Origin: Roseateles terrae
GTDB lineage: Bacteria > Pseudomonadota > Gammaproteobacteria > Burkholderiales > Burkholderiaceae_C
Reading direction: 5' to 3'
Length of the DNA stretch: 64,000 nt
Assembly (NCBI RefSeq): GCF_014192155.1
Contig: NZ_JACHXO010000001.1
Location: forward strand, 1,417,984-1,481,983
Below the pieces are notes generated by a model. The model ran no database searches. It was not told the origin of the DNA and saw only the letters and a program-made list of their open reading frames with translations. The translations under genes were made by a program, and so were the position numbers. Positions 9,415-17,176 of this stretch are shown one piece after another. How positions within the stretch are numbered: position 1 is the stretch's first letter; each line of letters opens with the position of its first letter.

Positions 9415-9822
9415 ATGCAACAACGCTCTCATACCCTCACTTTCAATCATCTGAGCTTTCCGTCTCGCGACGTCGCTGCGACGGCGGGTTTCTTCGTGCG
9501 CCATCTGGAATGGCAGGCCACGCCGATGGGCCGCTCCTGCGTGCTGAAGGGGCACGGCTTCGATGTGGTCATTGACGACGCCGCAGACCGGCCCGTGCAC
9601 TGGCCGGGGAACTTCCACATCGGTTTTGAAGTGGCGTCATTGGACGACCTGCAGTCGCTCTTCGAGCGTTTCAAAGCGGCTGAAGTCGAGTTCGTCACCG
9701 GCCTGATCACCCATGGGCGAGGCTCACGCTTCTTCTGCCGCATTCCAGGTGGCGTGCTGGTGGAGCTCAATACGCGGGAGGATGCGGCGGAGCCGTTCCG
9801 GGCGGGGTTTGGCCGGGCCTGA
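9415..9822 (+). CDS. VOC (glyoxalase/bleomycin resistance fold) family protein
   Basis: A 135-residue single-module vicinal-oxygen-chelate protein. It begins MQQRSHTLTFNHLSFPSRDV and has the first beta-alpha-beta repeat with conserved RDVAATAGFFVRHLEWQA, then the second half with HIGFEVASLDDLQSLFERF and FFCRIPGGVLVELNTRE. Potential metal ligands are the His in NHLSF, His in NFHIGF and Glu in VELNT, so metal binding is plausible. Substrate is unknown. Upstream in-frame ATG codons (21 and 51 bases earlier) could be used; I prefer this one because family members start shortly before the first strand. It has no clear operon partners. Confidence 0.8.
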   Translation: MQQRSHTLTFNHLSFPSRDVAATAGFFVRHLEWQATPMGRSCVLKGHGFDVVIDDAADRPVHWPGNFHIGFEVASLDDLQSLFERFKAAEVEFVTGLITHGRGSRFFCRIPGGVLVELNTREDAAEPFRAGFGRA

Positions 9823-10094
9823 TCGCTGATCCGGTGATCTGCTCGATGTCACTGCATCAGTAGCCAGGGCAACCCGGCGCACACAGAGCCACCTGCGCTT
9901 CAGACGCCGGTGCGCGCTTACCGCGCCTGCTCCCCAGTGCTAAAGCCGGGGAGCATTCTCCGGGCTCGTTCCATGCACCGGCGGTCAAGCCCGCATCAAC
10001 AGGGTGTCGCGTCGGATATGGGTCGTGTCGGACGGTCCGTAAGCTCAGAAGAACGGACAATCTACGGCGCCAACAACATTTCAGGGAGGAATGA

Positions 10095-10190
10095 ATGACC
10101 GCCGCCAATACGACGACAGCAGCGCACCCACGAGGCGAGCCACTTGATGGAAAGATGTCCGCAGACGTCCTGGAGTGCCATCGTGCTTGA
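10095..10190 (+). CDS. Possible leader peptide coupled to the AAA ATPase gene
   Basis: A 31-codon frame starting MTAANTTTAAHPRGEPLDG behind a strong GGGAGGA Shine-Dalgarno sequence with five-base spacing. It is the best ribosome binding site in this stretch. Its TGA overlaps the GTG I assign to the following ATPase gene, an arrangement typical of translational coupling. The peptide resembles nothing known to me. It could be a regulatory leader, or mark a decayed upstream gene. A hairpin (CTCCCC/GGGGAG, 9930-9953) lies further upstream. Confidence 0.35.
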   Translation: MTAANTTTAAHPRGEPLDGKMSADVLECHRA

Positions 10191-11349
10191 GGCTCTTGCC
10201 GTACAGAACTATCGAACGCTCCGCGACTTTGTCATTCCGCTGGGCGCCTGCAACGTGATTACCGGGGCCAATGGCAGTGGCAAATCGAATGTCTACAAGG
10301 CGCTGCGCTTGCTGGCCGAGACTGCACAAGGCGGCGTGATCGCTTCGCTGGCGCGGGAAGGCGGTCTGGAATCGACGCTTTGGGCAGGACCTGAGGCGAT
10401 CTCAGCGGCCATGAAGCGTGGCGAGGCGCCCGTCCAAGGCACACGCCGCACCAAGCCCATCAGCCTTGGACTGGGCTTCCAAAGCACGGAGTTCAGCTAC
10501 TCCATCGACCTCGGCCTGCCGCCCCCTTCGGACGCCCCTACGGCGTTTGCACGCGATCCCATCATCAAGGGTGAATACGTCTGGGCGGGACCAAAGCCCC
10601 GGCCGTCGGCCATGCTGGTGGAGCGCAAGAACGGCCTGGTCCGCACAAGAGACGACAGCGGAGACTGGCAAATCGTTCAAGAACGTCTCTCCCCGTTCGA
10701 CAGCATGCTCGCCCGCCTGGCGGACCCGCGCAGGACTCCGGAGCTGCTGACCTTGCGGGATGACATCCGGTCCTGGCGTTTCTATGACCATTTTCGTACG
10801 GATGCTGCGGCGCCCGCGCGCCTGCCGCAAGTCGGCACACGTACGCCGGTCCTGGGCCACGACGGCGCGGACTTGGCTGCGGCCCTGCAGACCATTCGCG
10901 AGATCGGTGACAGTGAGGCGCTGGACAAGGCGGTGGACGATGCGTTTCCGGGCGCTGAGGTGGTCGTTGAACACCATGACGGGCGCTTTGAGACCACTAT
11001 GCGCCAGCATGGACTGCTGCGTCCGCTCAAGGCGGCAGAGCTGTCGGACGGTACGCTGCGCTACCTGCTGTGGATCGCGGCGCTGCTGTCGCCGCGTCCG
11101 TCCTCACTGCTGGTGCTGAATGAGCCTGAGACCAGCCTTCATCCGGACCTGCTCCCGGCACTCGGACGCCTGATCGGACGCGCGGCGCAGCACTCCCAGA
11201 TCTTTGTGGTCTCGCACGCCCGCCGATTGATCGCGTCGCTGCAGGATATGGAAAGCCAGACGCTGACGCTGGAGAAGTCTTTCGGTGAAACGACGATTCT
11301 GGAGTTCGGGGATCTGGAGCGGCCGGCGTGGCAATGGGTGGGGCGCTGA
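10183..11349 (+). CDS. AAA family ATPase (ABC/SMC-like, COG4637 type)
   Basis: A 388-residue predicted ATPase of the ABC-like AAA_21 group. The GTG start is preferred because GGAG lies seven bases upstream and the protein then begins at the conserved LEALAVQNYRTLRD; an ATG 36 bases upstream is an alternative. Walker A is GANGSGKSN around residue 28. Near the C-terminus are the signature-like LSDGTLRYLLWIAALLSP, Walker B SSLLVLNEPETSLHPDLLP and the switch VVSHARRLI. There is no coiled coil long enough for SMC and no Toprim domain, so it is not an OLD nuclease. Relatives occur as stand-alone genes and in defence islands; no partner nuclease is visible here. A short coupled leader frame precedes it. 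Confidence 0.85.
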   Translation: MLEALAVQNYRTLRDFVIPLGACNVITGANGSGKSNVYKALRLLAETAQGGVIASLAREGGLESTLWAGPEAISAAMKRGEAPVQGTRRTKPISLGLGFQSTEFSYSIDLGLPPPSDAPTAFARDPIIKGEYVWAGPKPRPSAMLVERKNGLVRTRDDSGDWQIVQERLSPFDSMLARLADPRRTPELLTLRDDIRSWRFYDHFRTDAAAPARLPQVGTRTPVLGHDGADLAAALQTIREIGDSEALDKAVDDAFPGAEVVVEHHDGRFETTMRQHGLLRPLKAAELSDGTLRYLLWIAALLSPRPSSLLVLNEPETSLHPDLLPALGRLIGRAAQHSQIFVVSHARRLIASLQDMESQTLTLEKSFGETTILEFGDLERPAWQWVGR

Positions 11350-11397
11350 ACGAGGCGTCATTGCGGCAAACGCTTGACGGGTGTTCAGTCCGCTGAC

Positions 11398-11640
11398 GCA
11401 CTGGAGATCCGCGCCGTGCTGTGGTGGAACCTCAGCGATCAGGACGCCGCCGTGCGCGAAGAGGTCTTCGTAGGGCTGGCCGCTCGGCGCGACGGGCGAG
11501 TGGTCGGTTCGTTCGCAAGCGGGCGATTAACCGTCCGCAAGGCTTGCGGCAACCGCTTCATGCCGCCTCTCTTTTGGAGCAGCTGGACGTGCAGGCGAAG
11601 AAGAGACTTGAGCGAGAAACAAGGTCCGCCGATTGCCGAT
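11398..11640 (+). pseudogene. Possible remnant of a HEAT-repeat protein
   Basis: The frame from base 11398 reads LEIRAVLWWNLSDQDAAVREE followed by a GLAARRDGRVV segment. This has the spacing of HEAT-type repeats (D-x-x-VR-x-E-x-x-x-GLA-x-R-x-D-x-RVV). After that the similarity would continue only in another frame, and no good start codon or ribosome site is present. I treat it as a frameshifted fragment. It could be chance coding potential of GC-rich DNA. Confidence 0.25.
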
Positions 11641-11668
11641 GACGGGCAAAGTCGATGAGGGTTGATTG

Positions 11669-12022
11669 ATGAGTGGGACCAACAAAGATCTCTTGAAGGC
11701 CGCTAACGCAGCAATCGTCCGCGGCGACATTGAGACCTTCCTCAGTCACTGCAGTGACGACATCGTTTGGGTGACCGTTGGCCAACCGCCCATCTCGGGC
11801 AAGGCCGCGCTGCGTGAATGGATGCGAGTCGAGTACGCCGAGCCGCCCGAGTTTTCTGTCGAACGGATGATCGAGGAAGGCCCGTGGGTCGTGGCCCTTG
11901 GCAGCATCACGGTAAAAAGCGCCGACGGCAATTCCAGCGTTCACCAGTACAGCGACGTGTGGCGTTGTGAGGGCGGAAAGCTTGCCGAGCTGAGGGCGTT
12001 TGTCATGAAGCCATCCGCCTGA
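11669..12022 (+). CDS. NTF2-like / SnoaL-fold protein
   Basis: A 117-residue protein with the alpha+beta cone of the NTF2-like superfamily: N-terminal helices (LLKAANAAIVRGDIETFLSHC) leading to SDDIVWVTVGQPPISGK, then KAALREWMRVEY, then strands ending VHQYSDVWRCEGGKLAELRAFV. It starts at an ATG preceded by GAGG. Such proteins are small hydrolases, isomerases or binding proteins; no catalytic residues can be assigned and no operon partner is present. Confidence 0.78.
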   Translation: MSGTNKDLLKAANAAIVRGDIETFLSHCSDDIVWVTVGQPPISGKAALREWMRVEYAEPPEFSVERMIEEGPWVVALGSITVKSADGNSSVHQYSDVWRCEGGKLAELRAFVMKPSA

Positions 12023-12144
12023 TCTCGTACACCTGGGACGTCCGCACGGCGCTCGACGGAGGGCGCGTCGGGCAGCGGGTCGAAGGGTAAGGTTCCCTAC
12101 ACCGGCTGTCCGATTCTGAAGATCAGTTCCGTCACCCCGGGTTG

Positions 12145-12585
12145 TTAGCTGGACAGGGCCATGGCTCGGAGGTCGCCGGACCAGCAGACGGGGTCCTGTG
12201 AGTGCTGCGTCTTGAGATGTTGAACGAGCTCATCGGGGAAGCGTTCTCCACAAAAGACGCCTTCGGCGAGCTTGGCAGAAACTTCGTCCATCAGCAGCTC
12301 CATGCTCCAACGGTCGAAGCTTCTGGCCGACGTATGGCTGTCGAGCACCATTTGCACATCATGATGTCGCTCATCGGCTCGTATACGGATAAGCGTCTGC
12401 TCGACGTCGTTTGAATCGCCCTCCAGTATTTGCGCGAAGATTCCATCGCCAACCGCCAGAACACCGGTCACATCGCGACGCCGATTGTTCATCTGCGCAG
12501 CCGCGACGATGCGCTTCAAGCTTTGGTCGTCAACATCCTGAGCCACGCGGCTCAGGTAGAGCACCTGACGGATGGAAGAAGCCAT
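12145..12585 (-). CDS. BLUF-domain blue-light sensor (short, stand-alone)
   Basis: A 146-residue flavin-binding photoreceptor. The BLUF domain fills residues 1-95 with the key residues in place: Y10 (VLYLSR), Asn pair N33/N34 (QMNNRRRDVTGVL), Q52 (FAQILEG), and W93/M95 (FDRWSMEL). FAD is bound noncovalently and light rearranges the Tyr-Gln hydrogen bonds. The C-terminal 50 residues form a short helical cap with no output domain, so signalling must be through a partner protein. The ATG at the far end is the only sensible start. Neighbours are unrelated single genes. A link to the KaiC-kinase pair 6.5 kb away is speculation. Confidence 0.93.
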   Translation of the reverse strand: MASSIRQVLYLSRVAQDVDDQSLKRIVAAAQMNNRRRDVTGVLAVGDGIFAQILEGDSNDVEQTLIRIRADERHHDVQMVLDSHTSARSFDRWSMELLMDEVSAKLAEGVFCGERFPDELVQHLKTQHSQDPVCWSGDLRAMALSS

Positions 12586-13048
12586 GGCCTACCCTTGATT
12601 GAATGCAAGCCAGCCGGTCGAGGACCTCTTCGAATGCTGCTCACGTTGCCTTTACCCTAGAGTGTCCCTGGCTCGTTCAGACCTCACTAGAAGCAACATC
12701 AGGAATGCTGTGTAGGGAATCGCCTCACACTCAAGCTGGAAGTGTCGTGCCCCCTTGCCTGGAATGGTTGGTCTCTAGGCGGCAAAGTCGGGTTGATGTC
12801 GGTCGCATCGATTGCTCCGACGGCGGATCGAGAGTCTTGCTGGCATCACTTCAACACCAGCTTCAACCATGCCGATCCGTCGGCGGCTTTTCGTGAGCGG
12901 ACGACTTTAAAAACAGCAACCGCGCACAGGCGACTGGATCAAGATCAAGCGCCCAAACGCCACGCCAGCGGGACGCTTCTCCCGCGCAGTCCCGACGGGA
13001 TGACGTAAGCCACTCGCCAGGCTGGGGGGGATCGGCTCCAATGCGGCC
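12586..13048. other. Intergenic stretch without a recognisable gene
   Basis: About 460 bases between the BLUF gene and the next plus-strand gene. Short frames exist but none has a convincing ribosome site or recognisable protein. It must hold promoters for the BLUF gene (reading left) and the acidic orphan (reading right). I see no repeat or strong hairpin. Confidence 0.5.
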
Positions 13049-13594
13049 ATGACTCAGCCCACCCCTCTCGACATCGTCCAACAACTCGTTGCCGCACCGT
13101 ATCCCGACCGGATCGGAGATGTCCTGCTCTACGGCATCCACGAGAACGACCACAACTTCTTCCGCAACGGTCCGCGCCGCAAGATTGCGGTGCTCCACGA
13201 TGAGAGCGGCGACTTCGAGCAGGACGAGGACCTGACGCCGGACGACCAGATCGATAGGGAACTGGCCAATCGGGACGTCTTCGAGGCCGTCATGGCCGAA
13301 CTCTCCGCATGGCTGAGCGACCGCACGCCGCTGACGGATACCTGGCCTGCTGACATGCCGATGTCGAGCGACTTCGATGACGAAGCGCGGGAGGACGAAG
13401 CGCTGGAAGACGGCTCGGGCACCTGGACCGCGTCCTATGAAGGCGGCTACCACGAGGCGGAGATCGACCAACGCGTCGTGTGGGACCTGGGGAACGAGTA
13501 CCTGGTGTTGTTCTGCCAGGAGATGCCGGGCGATGGGAACTTCGTGTGTGCGACGGGTGTGTGCGTCCTGCCCAAGGATGGCGCTGAGCGCTGA
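13049..13594 (+). CDS. Acidic hypothetical protein
   Basis: A 181-residue protein that I do not recognise. It begins MTQPTPLDIVQQLVAAPYPD and is strongly acidic, with clusters such as HDESGDFEQDEDLTPDDQ and DFDDEAREDEALEDGSG. The C-terminal third looks like a folded domain (RVVWDLGNEYLVLFCQEMPG, ending FVCATGVCVLPKDG) with three Cys. There is no signal peptide or membrane segment. Codon usage is consistent with a real gene (G/C third positions). Its end lies only 14 bases from a convergent truncated gene, so the region has been rearranged. Small acidic orphans of this kind can be immunity or anti-restriction proteins, but nothing here shows that. Confidence 0.6.
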   Translation: MTQPTPLDIVQQLVAAPYPDRIGDVLLYGIHENDHNFFRNGPRRKIAVLHDESGDFEQDEDLTPDDQIDRELANRDVFEAVMAELSAWLSDRTPLTDTWPADMPMSSDFDDEAREDEALEDGSGTWTASYEGGYHEAEIDQRVVWDLGNEYLVLFCQEMPGDGNFVCATGVCVLPKDGAER

Positions 13595-13608
13595 ATCGGT
13601 TCAACCGT

Positions 13609-13875
13609 TCAGGGTGAGTTCGCCGGACGCATACCCATGACCGCCGTCATCAAGGGGAGCACGACCATGCTTCCCATACCGGTGATGGCGCGCGTCAGCG
13701 CCTCGCCGCCCGCTTGCGTGACCCGCCAGTGCTGTGCCCACACCAGGACCCACGCATCGACGGGCTGCGTCTCGGTCTCGAGCATCTTCGAAGTGAGTAG
13801 CGCGAAGCCCGCCAACATCACCGCCGCGAGTAGTACGAGCGCGTGACGTGCCATCAAACCTCGCATAGCGTTCAT
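13609..13875 (-). pseudogene. Truncated PAP2-like membrane phosphatase
   Basis: An 88-codon frame starting MNAMRGLMARH after a G-rich ribosome site. It has one membrane helix (HALVLLAAVMLAGFALLTSKM) and then PVDAWVLVWAQHWRVTQ and ALTRAITGMGSMVVLPLM, which resemble the N-terminal part of PAP2-family phosphatases (a tether helix, then the lead-in to the second helix). All PAP2 catalytic motifs (KX6RP, PSGH, SRXXXXXHXXXD) are missing because the frame stops right after the second hydrophobic stretch. The stop abuts the end of the convergent acidic orphan, which suggests a deletion joint. Confidence 0.5.
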
Positions 13876-13984
13876 AAGGCCCCCCCGAGGCGCGGAGAGT
13901 TGCTGAGAAGGTGTCCACATGGCCGCACTATCGGAGCAGGCACCTTAAGCGTAAGCGTCCGGCGAACCCATCTGGCGCTACTCG

Positions 13985-14230
13985 TTAAATTGGTGCAGCG
14001 GCTTCAACCCAGATGATCTGTTGAGAGTGGTGCTCATCGATGGTGCCGATGGCATCGGCGACCAGAACCCGGTCGCCAAGTTCGTCGATGAACCGGGCCA
14101 GGTTCAGGTGCTTCATCGTGGCGTAGTCAACCTCGGTGATCGCATCGCTGCCGCACCAGACGGCGTCATCTGCAGTAGCGGCGCGAAGTGCATTGGCCAG
14201 GCCGGTAGGCGTGATTGCGAGGAAGACCAT
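13985..14230 (-). CDS. Small hypothetical protein
   Basis: An 81-residue soluble protein, MVFLAITPTGLANALRAATA at the N-terminus and ending IDEHHSQQIIWVEAAAPI. It has a compact alpha/beta look, with no membrane segment or signal peptide. I do not recognise a named domain. It lies just downstream of the IS66 remnant in the same direction, and could be a passenger of the decayed element or an independent resident. No strong ribosome site is seen. Confidence 0.5.
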   Translation of the reverse strand: MVFLAITPTGLANALRAATADDAVWCGSDAITEVDYATMKHLNLARFIDELGDRVLVADAIGTIDEHHSQQIIWVEAAAPI

Positions 14231-14259
14231 TGAATGTGCCGATGTCGAGGTGATGCTGG

Positions 14260-14454
14260 CTACGCAGTTCGCCAGCGGTGCGGCAGCAACTCGTCGATGG
14301 GACTGTCCGGCTGCGTGCGTCGATTGGCAAAGAGGTAGGCGGTGTGCGGATGAGCCGCGCCGAAGACCTTAACCACGCGGGCGAGCGCGGTCTCGGTGCC
14401 GGCCCGCATATCGAGCGGCTCGACCGCCATCCACACGGCGTCGATGCGGATCAA
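14260..14454 (-). pseudogene. tnpB: IS66 family TnpB, truncated
   Basis: The frame starts at a TTG overlapping the tnpA stop and reads IRIDAVWMAVEPLDMRAGTE, then the segment VVKVFGAAHPHTAYLFANRR, which is the characteristic start of IS66 accessory protein TnpB. After ANRR the similarity ends and an unrelated tail of about 20 codons runs to a stop. Full-length TnpB is about 115 residues; only about 45 belong to the family here. Confidence 0.8.
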
Positions 14455-14783
14455 AGCAGCAGCTCTCGGGTCCAGGCGGCGAACTCGGCCGCTGCCGAGG
14501 TCGGCCAGTGGATCGTCAGGACGATGGCGCCTCGGCGCAACTTCACATGGATGTCGGTGCTGGGGACCGGGGCCGGCGCCACTGGCGGCGAGGCAAGCGA
14601 CACCGGAACAAAGCCGCTTGAGATTACGTGCACCGCTGGCTTGCCTACGCGCACCAACTGCCGCCACCGATGAACGACATTGGCATTGATGCCGTGAGCC
14701 AGCGCCACCTTCGCAACCGAACTGCCCGGCGCATCACATTCGGCAAGCACTTGCGCCTTCAGCGCCTAGTCATACGTCCGCCG
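14451..14783 (-). pseudogene. tnpA: IS66 family TnpA with internal stop codon
   Basis: The upstream frame reads RRTYD, then a TAG stop, then ALKAQVLAECDAPGSSVAKV and HGINANVVHRWRQL, the helix-turn-helix of IS66 TnpA. The C-terminal segment HVKLRRGAIVLTIHWPTSAA and AAWTRELL also fits. The nonsense codon and missing start show decay. The end overlaps tnpB by a few bases as in intact elements. Confidence 0.8.
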
Positions 14784-14947
14784 CGTCGCCACCGAAGGCG
14801 CCACCACCGACGGCCGCACCATCCAGCGTGAATGGCTGGTCCAGGCGGCGAAGAACTACGACCCCAAGACCTTCACCGCGCTCGTGAACATCGAGCACAT
14901 CCGCAGCGCCCGTCCCAACAGCAACTTCCGCAACTATGGGAAGATCA
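14776..14947 (+). pseudogene. Fragment of P2-like phage capsid scaffolding protein GpO
   Basis: On the plus strand the frame VRRVATEGATTDGRTIQ, then WLVQAAKNYDP, then LVNIEHIRSARPNSNFRNYG matches the N-terminal part of GpO, the capsid scaffold and maturation protease of P2-type phages (conserved ATEGAT-DGR, NYDP, EHIR, P-S-FR-YG). The start is missing (joined to the IS66 remnant), and the frame leaves the family after about 57 codons. No other prophage gene is visible, so it is an isolated relic. Confidence 0.8.
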
Positions 14948-15000
14948 CCGGGGGAGACCTGAGCGGCAAGCCCTTTCCCAACCGCTCCCCCACAGACATA

Positions 15001-15033
15001 AAAAAACCCCAGCCGCTCACACGCACTGGGGTT
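15001..15033 (-). terminator. Rho-independent terminator of icd
   Basis: An 8-bp stem (AACCCCAG/CTGGGGTT) with a 13-base loop, followed on the minus strand by six T. It lies 36 bp after the icd stop codon. Confidence 0.8.
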
Positions 15034-15068
15034 CTTGCTGAAGCCCGGCATCGCCAGGCTCTTCGAGA

Positions 15069-16322
15069 TTACATATTCTCGATCATCACCTGCCCAAAGC
15101 CAGAGCACGACACTTGCGTGGCGCCGTCCAGCAGGCGGGCGAAGTCATACGTGACCTTCTTCGACAGGATCGACTTCTCGATCGACGAGATGATCAGGTC
15201 TGCCGCTTCCGTCCAGCCCATGTGACGCAGCATCATTTCAGCCGACAGGATCTCGGAACCGGGGTTCACATAGTCCTTGCCAGCGTACTTCGGTGCGGTG
15301 CCGTGGGTGGCTTCGAACATGGCGACGGAGTCGCTCAGGTTCGCACCCGGGGCGATACCGATGCCGCCGACCTGTGCGGCCAGAGCGTCGGAGATGTAGT
15401 CGCCATTCAGGTTCAGCGTGGCCACCACCGAGTACTCGGCGGGGCGCAGCAGGATCTGCTGCAGGAACGCATCAGCGATGCTGTCCTTCACCACGATGTC
15501 CTTGCCGGTCTTCGGGTTCTTGAACTTGCACCACGGGCCGCCGTCGATCAGCTCAGCACCGAATTCCTTCTGGGCCAGGGCATAGGCCCAGTCACGGAAG
15601 CCACCTTCGGTGAACTTCATGATGTTGCCCTTGTGCACGATGGTCACGCTGGGCTTGTCATTGTCGATGGCGTACTGGATGGCCTTGCGCACCAGACGCT
15701 CCGTGCCCTCGCGCGACACCGGCTTCACGCCAATGCCCGACGTTTCCGGGAAACGGATCTTCTTGACGCCGAACTCTTCCTGCAGGAACTTGATCAGCTT
15801 CTTGGCCTTGTCCGACTCGGCTTCGAATTCGATGCCGGCGTAGATGTCTTCCGAGTTCTCGCGGAAGATGACCATGTCGGTCTTCTGGGGTTCCTTCACC
15901 GGAGAAGGAACGCCATTGAACCAGCGCACCGGGCGCAGGCAGACGTACAGGTCCAGTTCCTGGCGCAGGGCCACGTTCAGCGAGCGGATGCCACCACCGA
16001 CGGGGGTGGTCAGCGGGCCCTTGATGGAGACGACGAAATCCTTCAGGACCTTCAGGGTCTCTTCCGGCAGCCAGACGTCCGGACCGTACACCTTGGTGGA
16101 CTTCTCACCGGCGTAGATCTCCATCCAGTGGATCTTCTTGGCGCCGCCGTAGGCCTTGGCCACGGCTGCGTCCACCACCTTGATCATCACGGGGGTGATG
16201 TCAAAACCGGTGCCGTCACCCTCGATGAACGGGATGATGGGGTTGTTGGGAACGTTGAGCGAGAAGTCGGCGTTGACCGTAATCTTCTGCCCGCCCTCGG
16301 GCACCTTGATGTGCTGGTACAT
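15069..16322 (-). CDS. icd: NADP-dependent isocitrate dehydrogenase
   Basis: TCA-cycle enzyme converting isocitrate to 2-oxoglutarate and CO2 with NADPH formation, dimeric and cytoplasmic. The ATG giving [16 protein letters not shown] was chosen (GGAG 11 bases upstream; the open frame continues upstream but without family similarity). The 417 residues match the E. coli enzyme (416). Visible motifs are [20 protein letters not shown] (substrate site, with the Ser phosphorylated by AceK in enterobacteria), [15 protein letters not shown], and [20 protein letters not shown] near the C-terminus, the signature of the dehydrogenase family. The gene ends next to phage and IS relics. Confidence 0.97.
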   Translation of the reverse strand: MYQHIKVPEGGQKITVNADFSLNVPNNPIIPFIEGDGTGFDITPVMIKVVDAAVAKAYGGAKKIHWMEIYAGEKSTKVYGPDVWLPEETLKVLKDFVVSIKGPLTTPVGGGIRSLNVALRQELDLYVCLRPVRWFNGVPSPVKEPQKTDMVIFRENSEDIYAGIEFEAESDKAKKLIKFLQEEFGVKKIRFPETSGIGVKPVSREGTERLVRKAIQYAIDNDKPSVTIVHKGNIMKFTEGGFRDWAYALAQKEFGAELIDGGPWCKFKNPKTGKDIVVKDSIADAFLQQILLRPAEYSVVATLNLNGDYISDALAAQVGGIGIAPGANLSDSVAMFEATHGTAPKYAGKDYVNPGSEILSAEMMLRHMGWTEAADLIISSIEKSILSKKVTYDFARLLDGATQVSCSGFGQVMIENM

Positions 16323-16417
16323 GGAGTCGTCTCCGCGAATCGCGTGGTGGGGGTGATTAACCGGAAGCGCCGATTCTATGACAGCAGCCGCCCTGCTGCC
16401 GGATCGATCGGATGGCC

Positions 16418-17152
16418 TTAACCGCAATACGCGCGGATCTGGACCCACAGGCCGTGGCCCAGCGCCCACAGGGCCGCCGCGCTCAGCAAAAGACCCGACA
16501 GCCGTGTCGCCCAGCGAAGGCCGTCTGCACCCGGATTGGGGGGCATCCGTCCTTCCAGGTGGATCACCGACACCCCCGCAGGCGCCGGTCGCGTCTGTGC
16601 CAGGCGCCGAAGCAGCCAAGGCGCCGCCCAGAGGCCGGGCGACGATCCGATGGCAAAGGCCGCCATGACCATGGCCCCCGTGACTGGGCCGGTGGCCAGG
16701 GTAGCCACCATCAAGGCCGACTGCAGCAACCCGCAGGGCCAGGCCACCCAGGCCAGGCCCGCAGCAGCGGATCGCCCGCGAACGGAAGGGTGGGAGGCCC
16801 CGCCGGATGGCAGAAGCGACGGTGTACGGCTCAGGCGGCGCTGCATCCACAGCGGCTGCTCCCCCCGCCACAGCAGCCACAGGCCCAGCGCCAGCACCGC
16901 CAGGTGCAGGGCCAGCCACACCGGCTTGAGCCATGCAGCCGCCTGCTCCCATTGCCAGAGCAGTCCGATGCTGGACGCTGCCACCGCGCCCGCCAGCGAA
17001 TAACTGACCAGACGCCCGCCATGGAACAAGGCCGCTGAGGCGCCCTGCCCGCCCGTGACCGCCGCGCACGGCGCGGCGCACATCGACACGCAATGGACGC
17101 TCCCCGCCATCCCCATCAGGAAAGCGGAGCCCATGAGTGCCAGTTCAAGCAT
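16418..17152 (-). CDS. TauE/SafE-like (UreH/COG2836) membrane protein of the cbb3 locus
   Basis: A 244-residue inner-membrane protein with about six helices. It begins [20 protein letters not shown] and continues [15 protein letters not shown]; the GSVHC-MC-PC segment is the hallmark of the COG2836 family, here MCAAPC instead of the common MCGP. A second half carries [20 protein letters not shown] and [16 protein letters not shown]. Family members near ccoNOP genes are thought to handle copper or other metal for oxidase assembly, with Cys/Met residues in the membrane as ligands. It lies 24 bases after hemN and is probably the last gene of the operon. Confidence 0.82.
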   Translation of the reverse strand: MLELALMGSAFLMGMAGSVHCVSMCAAPCAAVTGGQGASAALFHGGRLVSYSLAGAVAASSIGLLWQWEQAAAWLKPVWLALHLAVLALGLWLLWRGEQPLWMQRRLSRTPSLLPSGGASHPSVRGRSAAAGLAWVAWPCGLLQSALMVATLATGPVTGAMVMAAFAIGSSPGLWAAPWLLRRLAQTRPAPAGVSVIHLEGRMPPNPGADGLRWATRLSGLLLSAAALWALGHGLWVQIRAYCG

Positions 17153-17176
17153 GGCGATGCGCCGGGCCCTGCGGCC

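Larger units (their letters stand above)
14260..14783 (-). mobile_element. Decayed IS66-family element (tnpA and start of tnpB only)
   Basis: Holds a tnpA with an internal stop and only the first part of tnpB, in the overlapping order usual for IS66 elements. The large tnpC transposase and the terminal repeats are missing. At its right edge it abuts a fragment of a phage gene on the opposite strand. Confidence 0.8.

Noticed and set aside
16323..17093. Upstream extension of the icd reading frame
   Set aside because: It overlaps the membrane protein gene out of frame, and icd similarity starts only at 16322.
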